Positions 1-9,311 of a DNA stretch of 64,000 bases are shown here, piece after piece; position 1 is the stretch's first letter, and every line of letters starts with the position of its first letter. Under the pieces are notes generated by a model that was not told the origin of the DNA, ran no database searches, and saw only the letters and a list, made by a program, of their open reading frames with translations. Origin of the DNA: VMDJ01 sp965659945 (lineage in GTDB: Bacteria; Pseudomonadota; Gammaproteobacteria; Chromatiales; Chromatiaceae); the NCBI GenBank assembly GCA_965659945.1, contig CBFHYJ010000004.1:1-64000 (forward strand), in the 5' to 3' direction. The position numbers and the translations under genes were made by a program.

Positions 1-810
1 AAGACCGTTCTTTACACGGTAGAAACCTTCAGCAGTGCGCTCACCAGTACAGAATGGCTTGTCGTTCTCATCAACGTCAGAGGTCAACAAGTTCGCCGCT
101 TCTGCGTCAGTACGTGCCAGTACGATGGTAGGAACACCCATCACGTCAGCTGCCAAACGAGCTGAAATCAATTTTTGAACCGCTTCAGAGGTAGGTACCA
201 ATACCTTACCGCCCATGTGACCACACTTCTTAACCGCTGCTAGCTGGTCTTCGAAGTGAACGCCTGCAGCACCTGCAGTGATCATATTCTTCATCAGCTC
301 GTATGCGTTCAATACACCACCGAAGCCCGCTTCTGCGTCAGCAACGATTGGAAGGAAGTAGTCAACGAACTCTTTGTCTTCTGGGTTAACACCTTTAGAC
401 CACTGAATCTCGTCAGCACGCTTGAAGGTATTGTTGATACGGCGAACCATAGTTGGAACTGAATCGTATGCGTACAAAGACTGGTCTGGGTACATAGTTT
501 CAGAGGTGTTACCGTCTGCTGCAACCTGCCAACCTGACAAGTAAACCGCTTCCAAACCCGCTTTCGCTTGTTGCATCGCTTGACCTGCAGTGATCGCTCC
601 AAATGCATTTACATAACCTTTCTTAGCGCCACCGTTGATCTTGTCCCACAGCTTTTCAGCGCCCATTTTTGCCAGAGTCAGTTCAGGCTGCACAGAGCCA
701 CGCAGACGCACAACGTCTTCCGCAGAATAACCGCGCTTAACATTTGCCCAACGAGGATTTTCAGCCCAGTCTTTTTTAAGTGCTGAAATTTGTTCTTCTC
801 TAGTTGCCAT
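1..810 (-). CDS. aceA: Isocitrate lyase, 3' end outside window (partial)
   Basis: Cleaves isocitrate to succinate and glyoxylate, the first step of the glyoxylate shunt. I translated the reverse strand from ATG at 810; about 270 codons lie in the window and the frame stays open to base 1. The protein begins MATREEQISALKKDW and carries the catalytic signature KKCGHMGGKV near residue 195, whose cysteine is the family's active-site residue. The N-terminal half matches the long (about 530 residue) bacterial isocitrate lyases rather than the 430-residue E. coli form; the missing C-terminus would settle this. A GGGAGA ribosome site precedes the start. It is divergent from the LysR gene at 1009, and glcB for the next enzyme of the shunt lies nearby. 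Confidence 0.95.
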   Translation of the reverse strand, partial: MATREEQISALKKDWAENPRWANVKRGYSAEDVVRLRGSVQPELTLAKMGAEKLWDKINGGAKKGYVNAFGAITAGQAMQQAKAGLEAVYLSGWQVAADGNTSETMYPDQSLYAYDSVPTMVRRINNTFKRADEIQWSKGVNPEDKEFVDYFLPIVADAEAGFGGVLNAYELMKNMITAGAAGVHFEDQLAAVKKCGHMGGKVLVPTSEAVQKLISARLAADVMGVPTIVLARTDAEAANLLTSDVDENDKPFCTGERTAEGFYRVKNGL

Positions 811-1008
811 GGTGTCTCCCAATAATTTAAGTGCGTGTGGTTTAAGACAAACTTGGTGTAAACTTTTTCACACGGGTTTGATTTTGTGCGTGCAGATTGC
901 CTATCAAACTTAAAAAAACCAAAACAATTGCTTTAATTTAAATTATTGGTTTGGTTAATAAAAACAAATAAAACAAATAGTTAACACACCAAAGGACCGC
1001 AGCTTTCA
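811..1008. promoter_or_regulatory. Divergent aceA/lysR promoter region
   Basis: This 198 bp AT-rich gap separates the divergent starts of aceA and the LysR gene and must hold both promoters. LysR regulators commonly bind such shared regions. I see runs of AT-rich sequence around 930-980 but cannot place a specific T-N11-A box with confidence. Confidence 0.5.
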
Positions 1009-1983
1009 ATGACTACTAAGCTGAAAACACCGTATTACAAACAGAACCGTCTTAAGCAACTTCGTGCCTTTTGTCACGCAGCACAAAGTGGCAGCATCAC
1101 CGAAGCAGCTGAAATGTTGTTTCTGAGTCAACCTTCTGTGACGTTGCAAATACAAGCACTAGAGCGAGAAATGGAGATCACCGTTTTTGAACGTCGTGGT
1201 CCAAAGATTAGCCTAACCCCTGAAGGTGAAGTGCTTTATCAGCTTGCTAGCCCTTTGGTTGAAGGCATTGACCGCCTCGGTGAGTCTTTTGCCGCACACA
1301 TGGGTGATCTTCAGCGTGGTGAGCTTAATATTGCGGCGGGCGAATCGACGATTTTGTATGTACTTCCAGATACTACAAAAGCATTCTCGGACGAATATCC
1401 TGGCATCAGCATGAAACTGCACAATGTGACTGGTCGTGACGGACTCTCAATGATCCGCTCAGATCAGTGTGACTTTGCTGTGGGCTCGATGATCGACATT
1501 CCAGATGACATCCGCTACGAGCCGATTGTCACCTACTACCCTGCTTTGATTTGTTCTAAGGATCATCCATTGGCGAAGAAACGTGAGATCACGCTCGAAG
1601 AGATCTCACAACACGGTTTAATCTTGCCACCACGCCATTTATCAACCTGGCGCATTGTTGAAAATGTGTTTGAACAAAACAGCCTGAAGCTAAATGTGTC
1701 TCTTGAAGCAGGCGGCTGGGAAGTCATTAAAAAGTACGTGAAGATGAACATGGGCATCTCCATCGTGACCGACATCTGTTTGATGGGTGATGACGACATT
1801 TGTGCAATTCCGCTGGGCAACCTTTTCCCAACACGTAGTTACGGTATCGTTTCTCGCCGCGGCAAGTTCTTATCGCCTGCAGCAGTTCGTTATATTGATA
1901 TGTTGCGCGAGTTCTACGAAGGTCGAGATCCATCTGATGTTAGCGTTTGTGCGTCGTGTAAGGATCGCCGAGTCGTTCGCTAA
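1009..1983 (+). CDS. LysR-family transcriptional regulator
   Basis: DNA-binding regulator of 324 residues, the usual LysR length. The winged helix-turn-helix spans about residues 14-73 and contains SITEAAEMLFLSQPSVT, the typical LysR recognition helix; the rest is a periplasmic-binding-protein-like effector domain. The effector domain resembles CysB/CbbR-like proteins, and the C-terminus has a short Cys-containing tail (VCASCKD). ATG at 1009 has an AAAGGA site upstream. Its position divergent from aceA suggests control of the glyoxylate shunt; this is inference from neighbourhood, and the effector is unknown. Confidence 0.88.
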   Translation: MTTKLKTPYYKQNRLKQLRAFCHAAQSGSITEAAEMLFLSQPSVTLQIQALEREMEITVFERRGPKISLTPEGEVLYQLASPLVEGIDRLGESFAAHMGDLQRGELNIAAGESTILYVLPDTTKAFSDEYPGISMKLHNVTGRDGLSMIRSDQCDFAVGSMIDIPDDIRYEPIVTYYPALICSKDHPLAKKREITLEEISQHGLILPPRHLSTWRIVENVFEQNSLKLNVSLEAGGWEVIKKYVKMNMGISIVTDICLMGDDDICAIPLGNLFPTRSYGIVSRRGKFLSPAAVRYIDMLREFYEGRDPSDVSVCASCKDRRVVR

Positions 1984-1986
1984 GCT

Positions 1987-2466
1987 TTACTGGCGTACGA
2001 CGAGAATCCCGTCTTCGTCGGCATAGATCATGTCGCCTGGTGCAACAACGGCACCACAACAGGCAATCGTTACCTCGGTATCACCCTGACCACCTTTCAC
2101 GCTTTTCTGCGGATGGGTGCCGCGCGCTTTAACGCCTAATGGTAAATTGAGCAAAGCGGCTGAATCACGCACACAGCCGTGTACAACAATCCCTGCCCAA
2201 CCGTTTTTCACGGCTAAATCACCTAGCATGTCACCCAGCAATGCGCACTGGGTAGAACCACCGCCATTCACAAAAAGCACTCGATCATTCCCCGGAGTTT
2301 CTAACATTTCACGCACTTTGCTGTTGTCATCGTGACAACGCACAGTGGCAGCAGGGCCAGAAAACGCGACATTGCCGCCGTAGTTATTCCAATGTGGCGC
2401 TAATACTTGTGCGTCTTTACCTAGCTCGTCAGATAGATCTGCGGTTGCAATTACCTTTTCAGTCAT
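1987..2466 (-). CDS. rraA: RraA-family protein (RNase E regulator or HMG/CHA aldolase-like)
   Basis: Protein of 159 residues, full length for the RraA family. It has the conserved GNGGGSTQCALLGD-like segment (here VNGGGSTQCALLGDMLG) and GIVVHGCVRDS, the ligand loop shared by RraA and 4-hydroxy-4-methyl-2-oxoglutarate aldolases. RraA binds RNase E and inhibits RNA decay; related proteins are metal-dependent aldolases. The sequence alone does not decide between them. It ends 3 bp from the convergent LysR gene and is divergent from glcB. Confidence 0.85.
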   Translation of the reverse strand: MTEKVIATADLSDELGKDAQVLAPHWNNYGGNVAFSGPAATVRCHDDNSKVREMLETPGNDRVLFVNGGGSTQCALLGDMLGDLAVKNGWAGIVVHGCVRDSAALLNLPLGVKARGTHPQKSVKGGQGDTEVTIACCGAVVAPGDMIYADEDGILVVRQ

Positions 2467-2611
2467 TGGTCTAAATCTCTCGATGATGGTGATGTACTAA
2501 GCATAAAGCAGCGATCAAGACATACGCATAACATTGAAAAATATAATGCGTAAACACCCCTCAGACTCTTTAATCTGAAATGGTTTATTTCACTTGCAGA
2601 CAGGGTTTCGC

Positions 2612-4810
2612 ATGAGCACCTCAACACACTATATCGACGTTGCTGGCATTAAAATCGAGAAAGGTCTACATGACTTCCTCGTAAACGATGCACTGCCAGG
2701 CACTGGCATTGATGCTGCAGCCTTTTTCGATTCGATGGCAAAACTATTTGCTGAATTTGCACCAAAGAATCGTGCCTTGTTGCAAAAACGTGCCCAATTG
2801 CAGCATCAAATCGACGAGTGGCATCAGTCAAATGACTACACCGTCGAAAGCTATAAGGCTTTCTTAAAAGAGATTGGTTATTTAGTTGATGAAGTCGCTG
2901 ACTTCTCTATCAGCACTAAGAATGTTGATGCTGAAATCGCAACAACCGCTGCTCCTCAACTTGTTGTACCGGTTAATAACGCCCGCTATGCATTGAATGC
3001 AGCTAACGCACGCTGGGGCTCTGTGTATGACGCTGTGTACGGTTCTGACATGCTGCCTGAAGCACCTGCAAGCGGTAAAAGCTTAGATGAAAAACGTGCT
3101 GCTGCTGTTGTGGCTTACACCAATGATCTTCTGAAAACCTTCTGCCCACTCGCGAACGGGGAAGACTATGCCGACATCACTGGCTTTAGCATTAATAAAG
3201 GCATACTAATCATCGCGACTAGTGCTGGTGACACCACATTGAGCGATAACAATCAGTTCGCCGGTTATCAGGGAGATGAAAACAACCCATCACTGGTGCT
3301 CCTCATACAAAACGGACGTTACATCGAGTTACACATCAATCGTGATCATCCTATCGGCAAAAACAGTGCCTCTGGCGTTTATGATGTCATTTTTGAATCT
3401 GCCGCGACTGTTATCCAAGACTGTGAAGACTCGGTAGCTGCCGTTGACGGTGAAGATAAAACCTTGGTTTACCGTAACTGGCTAGGATTAATGAAAGGTG
3501 ATTTGAGCACGGAAGTTAAAAAAGGCGACAAATGCTTCACCCGCACATTGAATGAGGATCGTGAGTACTTCGGCAAAGATGGCTCATTGTTATCCTTACC
3601 CGGTCGTGCGCTTATCTTAGTACGTAATGTGGGTCACTTGATGACCACCCCTGCGGTTCTCGATGCAAACGGCGATCAAGTTTTCGAAGGCCAACTCGAT
3701 GCACTTATCACAAGCATGATTGCGATGCATGATCTTCAAGGCAATGGTCAAAGTAAAAACAGCCGCGAAGGTTCGGTTTATATCGTAAAGCCCAAAATGC
3801 ATGGCCCAGAAGAAGTGGCTTTTGCTGTTGAACTATTCGGTAAGGTTGAAGATGCACTTGGCCTTGATCGCAACACTCTGAAAATTGGTTTGATGGATGA
3901 GGAGAAGCGGACCACAGTTAACCTTAAAGCATGTATTCATGCTGCGCGTGAGCGTTTGATCTTCATCAATACCGGCTTCCTCGATCGCACTGGCGATGAA
4001 ATCCATACCGCAATGATGGCAGGTCCAGTGGTTCGTAAAGCTGAGATGAAAACCCAAGCTTGGATCAAAGCTTACGAAGACTGGAACGTAGATATCGGTC
4101 TAGCTTGCGGCCTAAGCGGCAAAGCACAGATCGGTAAAGGCATGTGGGCGATGCCAGACGAAATGGCTGCCATGGTTGAGCAAAAAGTTGCGCATCCTAA
4201 AACTGGCGCAAACTGTGCTTGGGTGCCCTCGCCAACCGCTGCAACCTTACACGCCATTCATTACCACCAGGTTGATGTCTGGGCTGAGCAAGAGAAAGTA
4301 AAGCAACGCGGTCTTGCCTCACTGGATGATCTTCTCACCCTGCCTTTGGCAACTAGCACCTATTCGGCTGAAGAGATTCAGCAAGAACTCGACAACAACT
4401 GCCAGGGCATCTTGGGTTACGTTGTTCGTTGGATTGATCAAGGTGTGGGCTGCTCAAAAGTACCTGATATCTCAGACACCGGCTTGATGGAAGACCGCGC
4501 AACATTGCGTATATCAAGCCAGCACATCGCTAATTGGCTGTATCACGGATGGGTTAACGAGAAGAAAATCATCGAGGCTATGCGCCGTATGGCCAAAGTG
4601 GTCGATGGTCAGAATGCGAATGACCCAACATACACCCCGATCGCACCGACTTATCAGGGCTATGCCTTCGAAAGCTCAAAGCAATTGGTTTTCCGTGGTC
4701 GCGAAGTACCTAGTGGTTACACCGAGCCTGTACTCCACGCCATGCGCCTGAGCTTAAAGAACATGGCATTCAATGACTTAGTTCAAGCACCGGTGATGCG
4801 ATTCTTCTAA
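2612..4810 (+). CDS. glcB: Malate synthase G
   Basis: Condenses glyoxylate with acetyl-CoA to malate, completing the glyoxylate shunt and glycolate use. The 732-residue protein matches malate synthase G (about 720-725), not the shorter AceB type. It contains the family segments IGLMDEEKRTTVNLKAC and ECDSV-like VIQDCEDSVAAVDGEDK, with the acidic residues of the metal site. An in-frame TTG lies 18 bp upstream, but ATG at 2612 fits the family's N-terminus (MSTSTHYIDVAGIKI). It shares the region with aceA and is followed by a strong terminator. Confidence 0.96.
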   Translation: MSTSTHYIDVAGIKIEKGLHDFLVNDALPGTGIDAAAFFDSMAKLFAEFAPKNRALLQKRAQLQHQIDEWHQSNDYTVESYKAFLKEIGYLVDEVADFSISTKNVDAEIATTAAPQLVVPVNNARYALNAANARWGSVYDAVYGSDMLPEAPASGKSLDEKRAAAVVAYTNDLLKTFCPLANGEDYADITGFSINKGILIIATSAGDTTLSDNNQFAGYQGDENNPSLVLLIQNGRYIELHINRDHPIGKNSASGVYDVIFESAATVIQDCEDSVAAVDGEDKTLVYRNWLGLMKGDLSTEVKKGDKCFTRTLNEDREYFGKDGSLLSLPGRALILVRNVGHLMTTPAVLDANGDQVFEGQLDALITSMIAMHDLQGNGQSKNSREGSVYIVKPKMHGPEEVAFAVELFGKVEDALGLDRNTLKIGLMDEEKRTTVNLKACIHAARERLIFINTGFLDRTGDEIHTAMMAGPVVRKAEMKTQAWIKAYEDWNVDIGLACGLSGKAQIGKGMWAMPDEMAAMVEQKVAHPKTGANCAWVPSPTAATLHAIHYHQVDVWAEQEKVKQRGLASLDDLLTLPLATSTYSAEEIQQELDNNCQGILGYVVRWIDQGVGCSKVPDISDTGLMEDRATLRISSQHIANWLYHGWVNEKKIIEAMRRMAKVVDGQNANDPTYTPIAPTYQGYAFESSKQLVFRGREVPSGYTEPVLHAMRLSLKNMAFNDLVQAPVMRFF

Positions 4811-4852
4811 AAATCTATCTAAATCAGCTAATAAAAGGACTTTTCTGCCGTT

Positions 4853-4884
4853 AAAGGGTTCTCAATAATGGGAACCCTTTTCTT
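4853..4884 (+). terminator. Rho-independent terminator after glcB
   Basis: Inverted repeat AAAGGGTTC (4853-4861) and GAACCCTTT (4872-4880) with a run of T on the + strand. It lies just before the start of the response-regulator gene at 4896, so that gene must have its own weak promoter here or depend on read-through. Confidence 0.85.
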
Positions 4885-4895
4885 CGCGAAGAATT

Positions 4896-5897
4896 ATGAA
4901 ATTAGCTGCAGAAAACATCGCTGCTGAAGTCAGTGGAATGACGCCGTGCATCATGGTCGTAAAAGACGATGACAGCACACGCGCCACCCTTAAGGAAGCC
5001 TTAAAACCGTTGGGTCGCGTTGTCGATTTTGGCAATCCGCAAGATGCGCTGAGCTATCTTGATGGTCACGGCTGCGTAGATGCCATCATCACCGACATGA
5101 TGATGAAAGAAATGCATGGCGTCGAATTCTGCACCCAAGTCCGTGAGCGTTTTAATCGTGACTTCCTACCCATCCTGATTTATTCGAGCTTCAATGATCC
5201 TCAACTGGAGAAGCTCGCCTTTGATCCAGGCGCTAACGACTTTATCGAAAAGCCAATTAGTTTTTTCTGCTTACAAATGCGTATTCAGGTTCACCTACAA
5301 AACAAAAGCCTGTATGACCAACTACGAGAAACAGCTCAACGCGATGAATTAAGTCAGTTATTTAATCGCCATGCTTTTCTTGAGCATGCTGCACCAGAAT
5401 TTAAGCGTGCCGCTCGTATGGGCTACTGCATCGGCTTGTACTTGTTTGATATCGACCACTTCAAACATTTCAACGACACCTACGGACACCTCGCTGGTGA
5501 CAAAGTTATTAAGCTGGTCGCGAAAACACTTAAAGCGTCCTTCGCGCGTGAAGGTGAAGTTATTGGACGCTTTGCAGGTGATGAATTCATCTCCTTGAGC
5601 ACCTCACCAACAACTGCATCTGTCGGTGCTCACACCAGTAAGCTAGCGAAAGCTGTAGAAGACATTCATATCGATCTCGATGGCGTACAAACACGCATCA
5701 CCCTATCGATTGGCGTGGCGATCTTGGATATGAGCACCGCCAAGACGGCAAGCAACCTTGAGCCACTTGAAACCATTAAGCAATTGATTGAGCAAGCGGA
5801 CGAGCAAATGTACATCTCTAAGCGAAACGGTCGAGATCAGATTCATAGCCAGTTGGTTGATCAACAGCTTGTACAACAAGGCGCAGGCGCAGCCTAG
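4896..5897 (+). CDS. Response regulator with GGDEF output (diguanylate cyclase)
   Basis: Probable c-di-GMP synthase controlled by phosphorylation, 333 residues. The receiver domain (about 17-135) has acidic pocket DDD at 24-26, phosphoacceptor D67 (IITDMMM) and K119 (IEKP). The cyclase domain (about 145-315) starts with DELSQLFNRHAF and has the signature AGDEF at 227-231 instead of GGDEF; alanine at the first position is known in active cyclases. No RxxD inhibitory site is seen upstream of the signature, so product inhibition may be absent. It sits 8 bp upstream of a degenerate paralogue, suggesting an operon and a tandem duplication. Confidence 0.9.
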   Translation: MKLAAENIAAEVSGMTPCIMVVKDDDSTRATLKEALKPLGRVVDFGNPQDALSYLDGHGCVDAIITDMMMKEMHGVEFCTQVRERFNRDFLPILIYSSFNDPQLEKLAFDPGANDFIEKPISFFCLQMRIQVHLQNKSLYDQLRETAQRDELSQLFNRHAFLEHAAPEFKRAARMGYCIGLYLFDIDHFKHFNDTYGHLAGDKVIKLVAKTLKASFAREGEVIGRFAGDEFISLSTSPTTASVGAHTSKLAKAVEDIHIDLDGVQTRITLSIGVAILDMSTAKTASNLEPLETIKQLIEQADEQMYISKRNGRDQIHSQLVDQQLVQQGAGAA

Positions 5898-5905
5898 GAA
5901 CAATA

Positions 5906-6865
5906 ATGAGTACTTCGGTTGACACTATGTTAAGCAACAAACCGTCTATAGCATCTCCTCCACCGCTCATCACGATCGTTGAGGGCGACACGAAATCGTT
6001 GAATTTCTTGTGTGAGCAACTCGGCGACCTTGGTGATCTATCGTGCTTAAAAAGCCTTCACAACCTTGAGGATGCTATCGACTCCGATCTGTTCATTATT
6101 TCTATCAGACTCGATAGACCTGAGAACCTAGCCCTATGCCAGCAACTGCGTGAAAGCAACCAATTTCGAGATACCCCAATCATCTGCTACACCACTGCTG
6201 ATAATCTTGCGCTTGAAGTACAAGCGATGGACAAAGGAGCTACCGATGTTGTGAAGAAAACGAGCAACCCTTTACGCCTGCGTAGTCGAATTGAGTCACG
6301 CTTACGCCAGGTCAATGAAAAAATTCACAGCGAAAAAACCGATGCTTTAACCGGCCTGTATACGGAAAGCTATTTGCGCCAATCGCTTAATAACAGCTTT
6401 CATAAAACACAGCCAAGTTCACATAACGTGATGATCTCTATGATTGAGGTGAACAACTTTGATCAGATAGAGGCGGCTTTTAGCCAAAACCTGAGTAACG
6501 TGCTCCTGCAGGTGCTGTCAGACACCATGAGCCGCTCTTTTACCCGTGCAGGCGAAATGATTGTGCACAACGGTCCTGCTCGCTTCATCACGGTGAGCTA
6601 CGATCTGGATAAGCAATGGTCGATTAACTATCACCGTCAGCTGCAAAGTAACTTTAATCAGGTCATCGCTGGCCTAACTCAACAAGAGAACGCATTAGCA
6701 TCAAGCATGGTACTTAGCGTATTGCCTTTCGCTGATATCAAGGATTCCAAAATAAATGCTGATAGCGTGATTGATCGTGTCGGTGATCTGCTATTACAAG
6801 CCAAACAATCGTCGGATCACCTCTTAGTCAATCAACTTGAACTCAACGAGTTAACCACCCATTAA
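5906..6865 (+). CDS. Degenerate receiver-GGDEF protein
   Basis: Paralogue of the preceding protein with the same domain order, 319 residues. The receiver domain has lost its phosphoacceptor: the position is S66 (LFIISIRLDR), although K117 remains. The GGDEF domain begins with TDALTGLYTESYLRQSL, but the active-site signature is replaced by GPARF at 223-227, so cyclase activity is not expected. Degenerate GGDEF domains often act as partners or GTP/c-di-GMP sensors; here a regulatory role toward the upstream cyclase is an inference from the operon arrangement. Confidence 0.88.
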   Translation: MSTSVDTMLSNKPSIASPPPLITIVEGDTKSLNFLCEQLGDLGDLSCLKSLHNLEDAIDSDLFIISIRLDRPENLALCQQLRESNQFRDTPIICYTTADNLALEVQAMDKGATDVVKKTSNPLRLRSRIESRLRQVNEKIHSEKTDALTGLYTESYLRQSLNNSFHKTQPSSHNVMISMIEVNNFDQIEAAFSQNLSNVLLQVLSDTMSRSFTRAGEMIVHNGPARFITVSYDLDKQWSINYHRQLQSNFNQVIAGLTQQENALASSMVLSVLPFADIKDSKINADSVIDRVGDLLLQAKQSSDHLLVNQLELNELTTH

Positions 6866-6888
6866 AAAGCCGGCTTACGCCGGCTTTT
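6865..6888. terminator. Bidirectional terminator between GGDEF operon and htpG
   Basis: Perfect hairpin with arms AAAAGCCGGC and GCCGGCTTTT around a 4-nt loop. It overlaps the stop codon of the + strand gene and ends 1-2 bp before the htpG stop codon, and serves both convergent genes. Confidence 0.92.
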
Positions 6889-6889
6889 C

Positions 6890-8809
6890 TTATTGCAGTT
6901 CCAGTAGCAATCGATTCAAGCGATGCACAAAACTTGCAGGATCCTCTAGCTGCCCGCCTTCTGCGAGCAATGCCTGATCAAAGATGACTTGCGCCAAATC
7001 ATTAAACTTATCTTCATCTGCCTCAGCATCCATACGCTTAAGTAATGGATGCTCCAGATTCAGTTCAATGACCGGCACCGGCATCGGAGCGTCTTGACCC
7101 ATTTGCTTAAGCACGCGCGCCAAGTTCTGACTCATCTCGTAGTCATCTACTACCAAACAAGCAGGCGAGTCGGTCAATCGGGTCGACACACGGGATTCCT
7201 TCACCTGCTCACCTAACGCATTCTTCACACGCTCAAGTAAGCCTTTATTGTCTTCTGCTGCTTTCTCTGCCTTTTCCTTATCCGCTTTATCTTCAAGCTC
7301 ACCTAGGTCTAGTGCGCCCTTAGCGACAGACTGAAGCTTCTTGTCTTTGTACTCGGTAAAGTGCGAGACAAACCATTCGTCAACACGATCGGTTAATAGC
7401 AAGACCTCGATATCTTTCTTTTTGAAGACCTCAAGGTGTGGGCTATTTTTAGCCGCCGATAAGGTATCTGCCGTGATGTAATAGATCTTGTCCTGCTTCT
7501 CCGCCATACGTTCGATATACGCACCAAAGGAAACATCCTGATCTTTAGAGTCTGACTTGGTTGACGCGAAGCGCAGCAGACCACCAATCTTCTCTTTATT
7601 GGCGAAATCCTCTCCTGGTCCTTCTTTCAGCACATTGCCAAACTGATTCCAGAAAGACTGATATTTCTCAGCATCATCCTTAGCTAACTTCTCAAGCATA
7701 CTCAGTACACGCTTTACGTTACCGCTCCGGATGCTGTCGATCTTTTTATCCGCTTGAAGAATCTCACGTGAAACGTTTAGCGGTAGATCATCAGAATCGA
7801 CTACGCCTTTCACAAAGCGTAAATAATGCGGCATCAGCTTCTCAGCTTCATCCATGATGAATACGCGACGTACATACAACTTAACGCCATGACGCTGCTC
7901 ACGGTCCCACAGATCAAACGGCGCTTTACTCGGCACATACAATAAGGTCGTGTACTCATGAGAGCCTTCCACGCGGTTATGTGCCCATGCCATCGCATCT
8001 TCGAAGTCATGCGATATGTGTTTGTAGAACTCTTGATATTCCTCGTCTGACAGATCCGACTTATTACGCATCCATAGCGCCGTACCTGTGTTAACCTGTT
8101 CCCACTCTGGCTTTTTATCCGATGGTTTCTCTTTGCCATCCTCATCGAACTCAGGCGTGGGATCACTCAGCATCTCAACTGACATTGCGATGTGATCAGA
8201 GAATTTATTAATGATGTTACGCAGGCGCCACTTATCTGCGAACTCCGCCTCATCTTCACGCAAATGCAGTGTGATCTTGGTGCCACGAGATGGCTTATCG
8301 ATATTCTCAATGGTGTAGCTGCCCTCACCAGCTGATTCCCAGCGCACACCTTCATCGGCATTCATACCCGCACGACGCGTTTCAAGCACCACACGATTAG
8401 CTACGATGAATGCAGAATAGAAACCCACGCCGAACTGACCGATCAATGCAGAGTCTTTTGCCTGATCACCAGACAGGTTCTGTAGAAACTTCTTGGTGCC
8501 TGAGCTGGCAATGGTGCCAATCGTCTCGCCGACCTCAGTACGACTCATTCCAATGCCGTTATCTTCAATCGTGACAGTTTTTGCGTCAGCATCTACTGAG
8601 ATACGGATTTTAAGATTCGGATCTTCTTCATAGAGCGCATCGTTACTTAGGGCCTCAAAGCGTAGCTTTTCAGCTGCATCGGATGCATTTGAGACCAACT
8701 CACGAAGAAAGATTTCTTTATTCGAATACAGTGAGCGGATCACCAGATTCAGCACTTGGCTGACTTCTGCTTGGAAATCGAGGGTTTCTTTTTGCGCGGT
8801 AGCCGACAT
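6890..8809 (-). CDS. htpG: Molecular chaperone HtpG (Hsp90)
   Basis: Cytosolic ATP-dependent Hsp90 chaperone, 639 residues from ATG at 8809. The N-terminal GHKL ATPase is clear: LVSNASDAAEKLR (ATP-lid Asn), VTIEDNGIGMSR and GTIASSGTKKFL, then GQFGVGFYSAF. The middle domain contains the conserved VKGVVDSDDLPLNVSREILQ segment. An in-frame upstream extension of 10 residues (MRRKPGRKAT) is not typical of the family, so I prefer MSATAQKETLDFQ as the start. Monocistronic, with the bidirectional terminator at its 3' end. Confidence 0.97.
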   Translation of the reverse strand: MSATAQKETLDFQAEVSQVLNLVIRSLYSNKEIFLRELVSNASDAAEKLRFEALSNDALYEEDPNLKIRISVDADAKTVTIEDNGIGMSRTEVGETIGTIASSGTKKFLQNLSGDQAKDSALIGQFGVGFYSAFIVANRVVLETRRAGMNADEGVRWESAGEGSYTIENIDKPSRGTKITLHLREDEAEFADKWRLRNIINKFSDHIAMSVEMLSDPTPEFDEDGKEKPSDKKPEWEQVNTGTALWMRNKSDLSDEEYQEFYKHISHDFEDAMAWAHNRVEGSHEYTTLLYVPSKAPFDLWDREQRHGVKLYVRRVFIMDEAEKLMPHYLRFVKGVVDSDDLPLNVSREILQADKKIDSIRSGNVKRVLSMLEKLAKDDAEKYQSFWNQFGNVLKEGPGEDFANKEKIGGLLRFASTKSDSKDQDVSFGAYIERMAEKQDKIYYITADTLSAAKNSPHLEVFKKKDIEVLLLTDRVDEWFVSHFTEYKDKKLQSVAKGALDLGELEDKADKEKAEKAAEDNKGLLERVKNALGEQVKESRVSTRLTDSPACLVVDDYEMSQNLARVLKQMGQDAPMPVPVIELNLEHPLLKRMDAEADEDKFNDLAQVIFDQALLAEGGQLEDPASFVHRLNRLLLELQ

Positions 8810-8919
8810 CGTCGCTTTTCTCCCAGGTTTTCTGCGCATTTAGCGCACATTAATGAATTCACCCACTAAATGGGGTCAACTAAGTACTTTTCAAGTGAAT
8901 TCAGATGAATTTTGGGTAT

Positions 8920-8946
8920 AAAAAAGCCCGGAGTAATCCGGGCTCT
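8920..8946 (-). terminator. Terminator of the small acidic-tail gene
   Basis: Hairpin AGCCCGG...CCGGGCT at 8925-8944, followed on the minus strand by a run of T. It lies 17 bp beyond the stop codon of the gene ending at 8963. Confidence 0.85.
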
Positions 8947-8962
8947 TCGACCAAAGTGAGGA

Positions 8963-9178
8963 TTAAGCCTCAGCTTCTTCACTACCTTCAGTAGCTTCTG
9001 CTTCTTCTGCAGGTGCTTCTTCAACTGGACGAGGCTCAGTCAATTTGATTAAACCTTCAGCCAACAAGATTTTTGCCTTCTCTTCGCCGTTTACGTAACC
9101 GCTAGAACCTTTTACCGCGTGACGACCGTTACGCTTTTGGTAAATGGTGTACTCGGATGTCTTTTTTACTTCTTTCAT
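8963..9178 (-). CDS. Small conserved-type protein with acidic C-terminal tail
   Basis: Protein of 71 residues. The N-terminal part (about 1-45, MKEVKKTSEYTIYQKRNGRH...) is compact and basic; the last 25 residues are almost all Glu, Ala and Thr. A longer in-frame ORF starts at 9340, but the ATG at 9178 is preceded by AAAGGTGAAAGG, an excellent ribosome site, and the longer version would overlap the pgm start. I do not recognise a named function. It is divergent from pgm and has its own terminator. Confidence 0.75.
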   Translation of the reverse strand: MKEVKKTSEYTIYQKRNGRHAVKGSSGYVNGEEKAKILLAEGLIKLTEPRPVEEAPAEEAEATEGSEEAEA

Positions 9179-9311
9179 ACCTTTCACCTTTAATTTAGGG
9201 CAATACCCGTTCATGAGCGCGCGATTGTAACGAGTAATGAAACAGATATCAGCCTTCGTTTCATGCACAAGGTGTGATGAAATCACTTCAGAATTTTCAG
9301 GAGCCTCCAAC

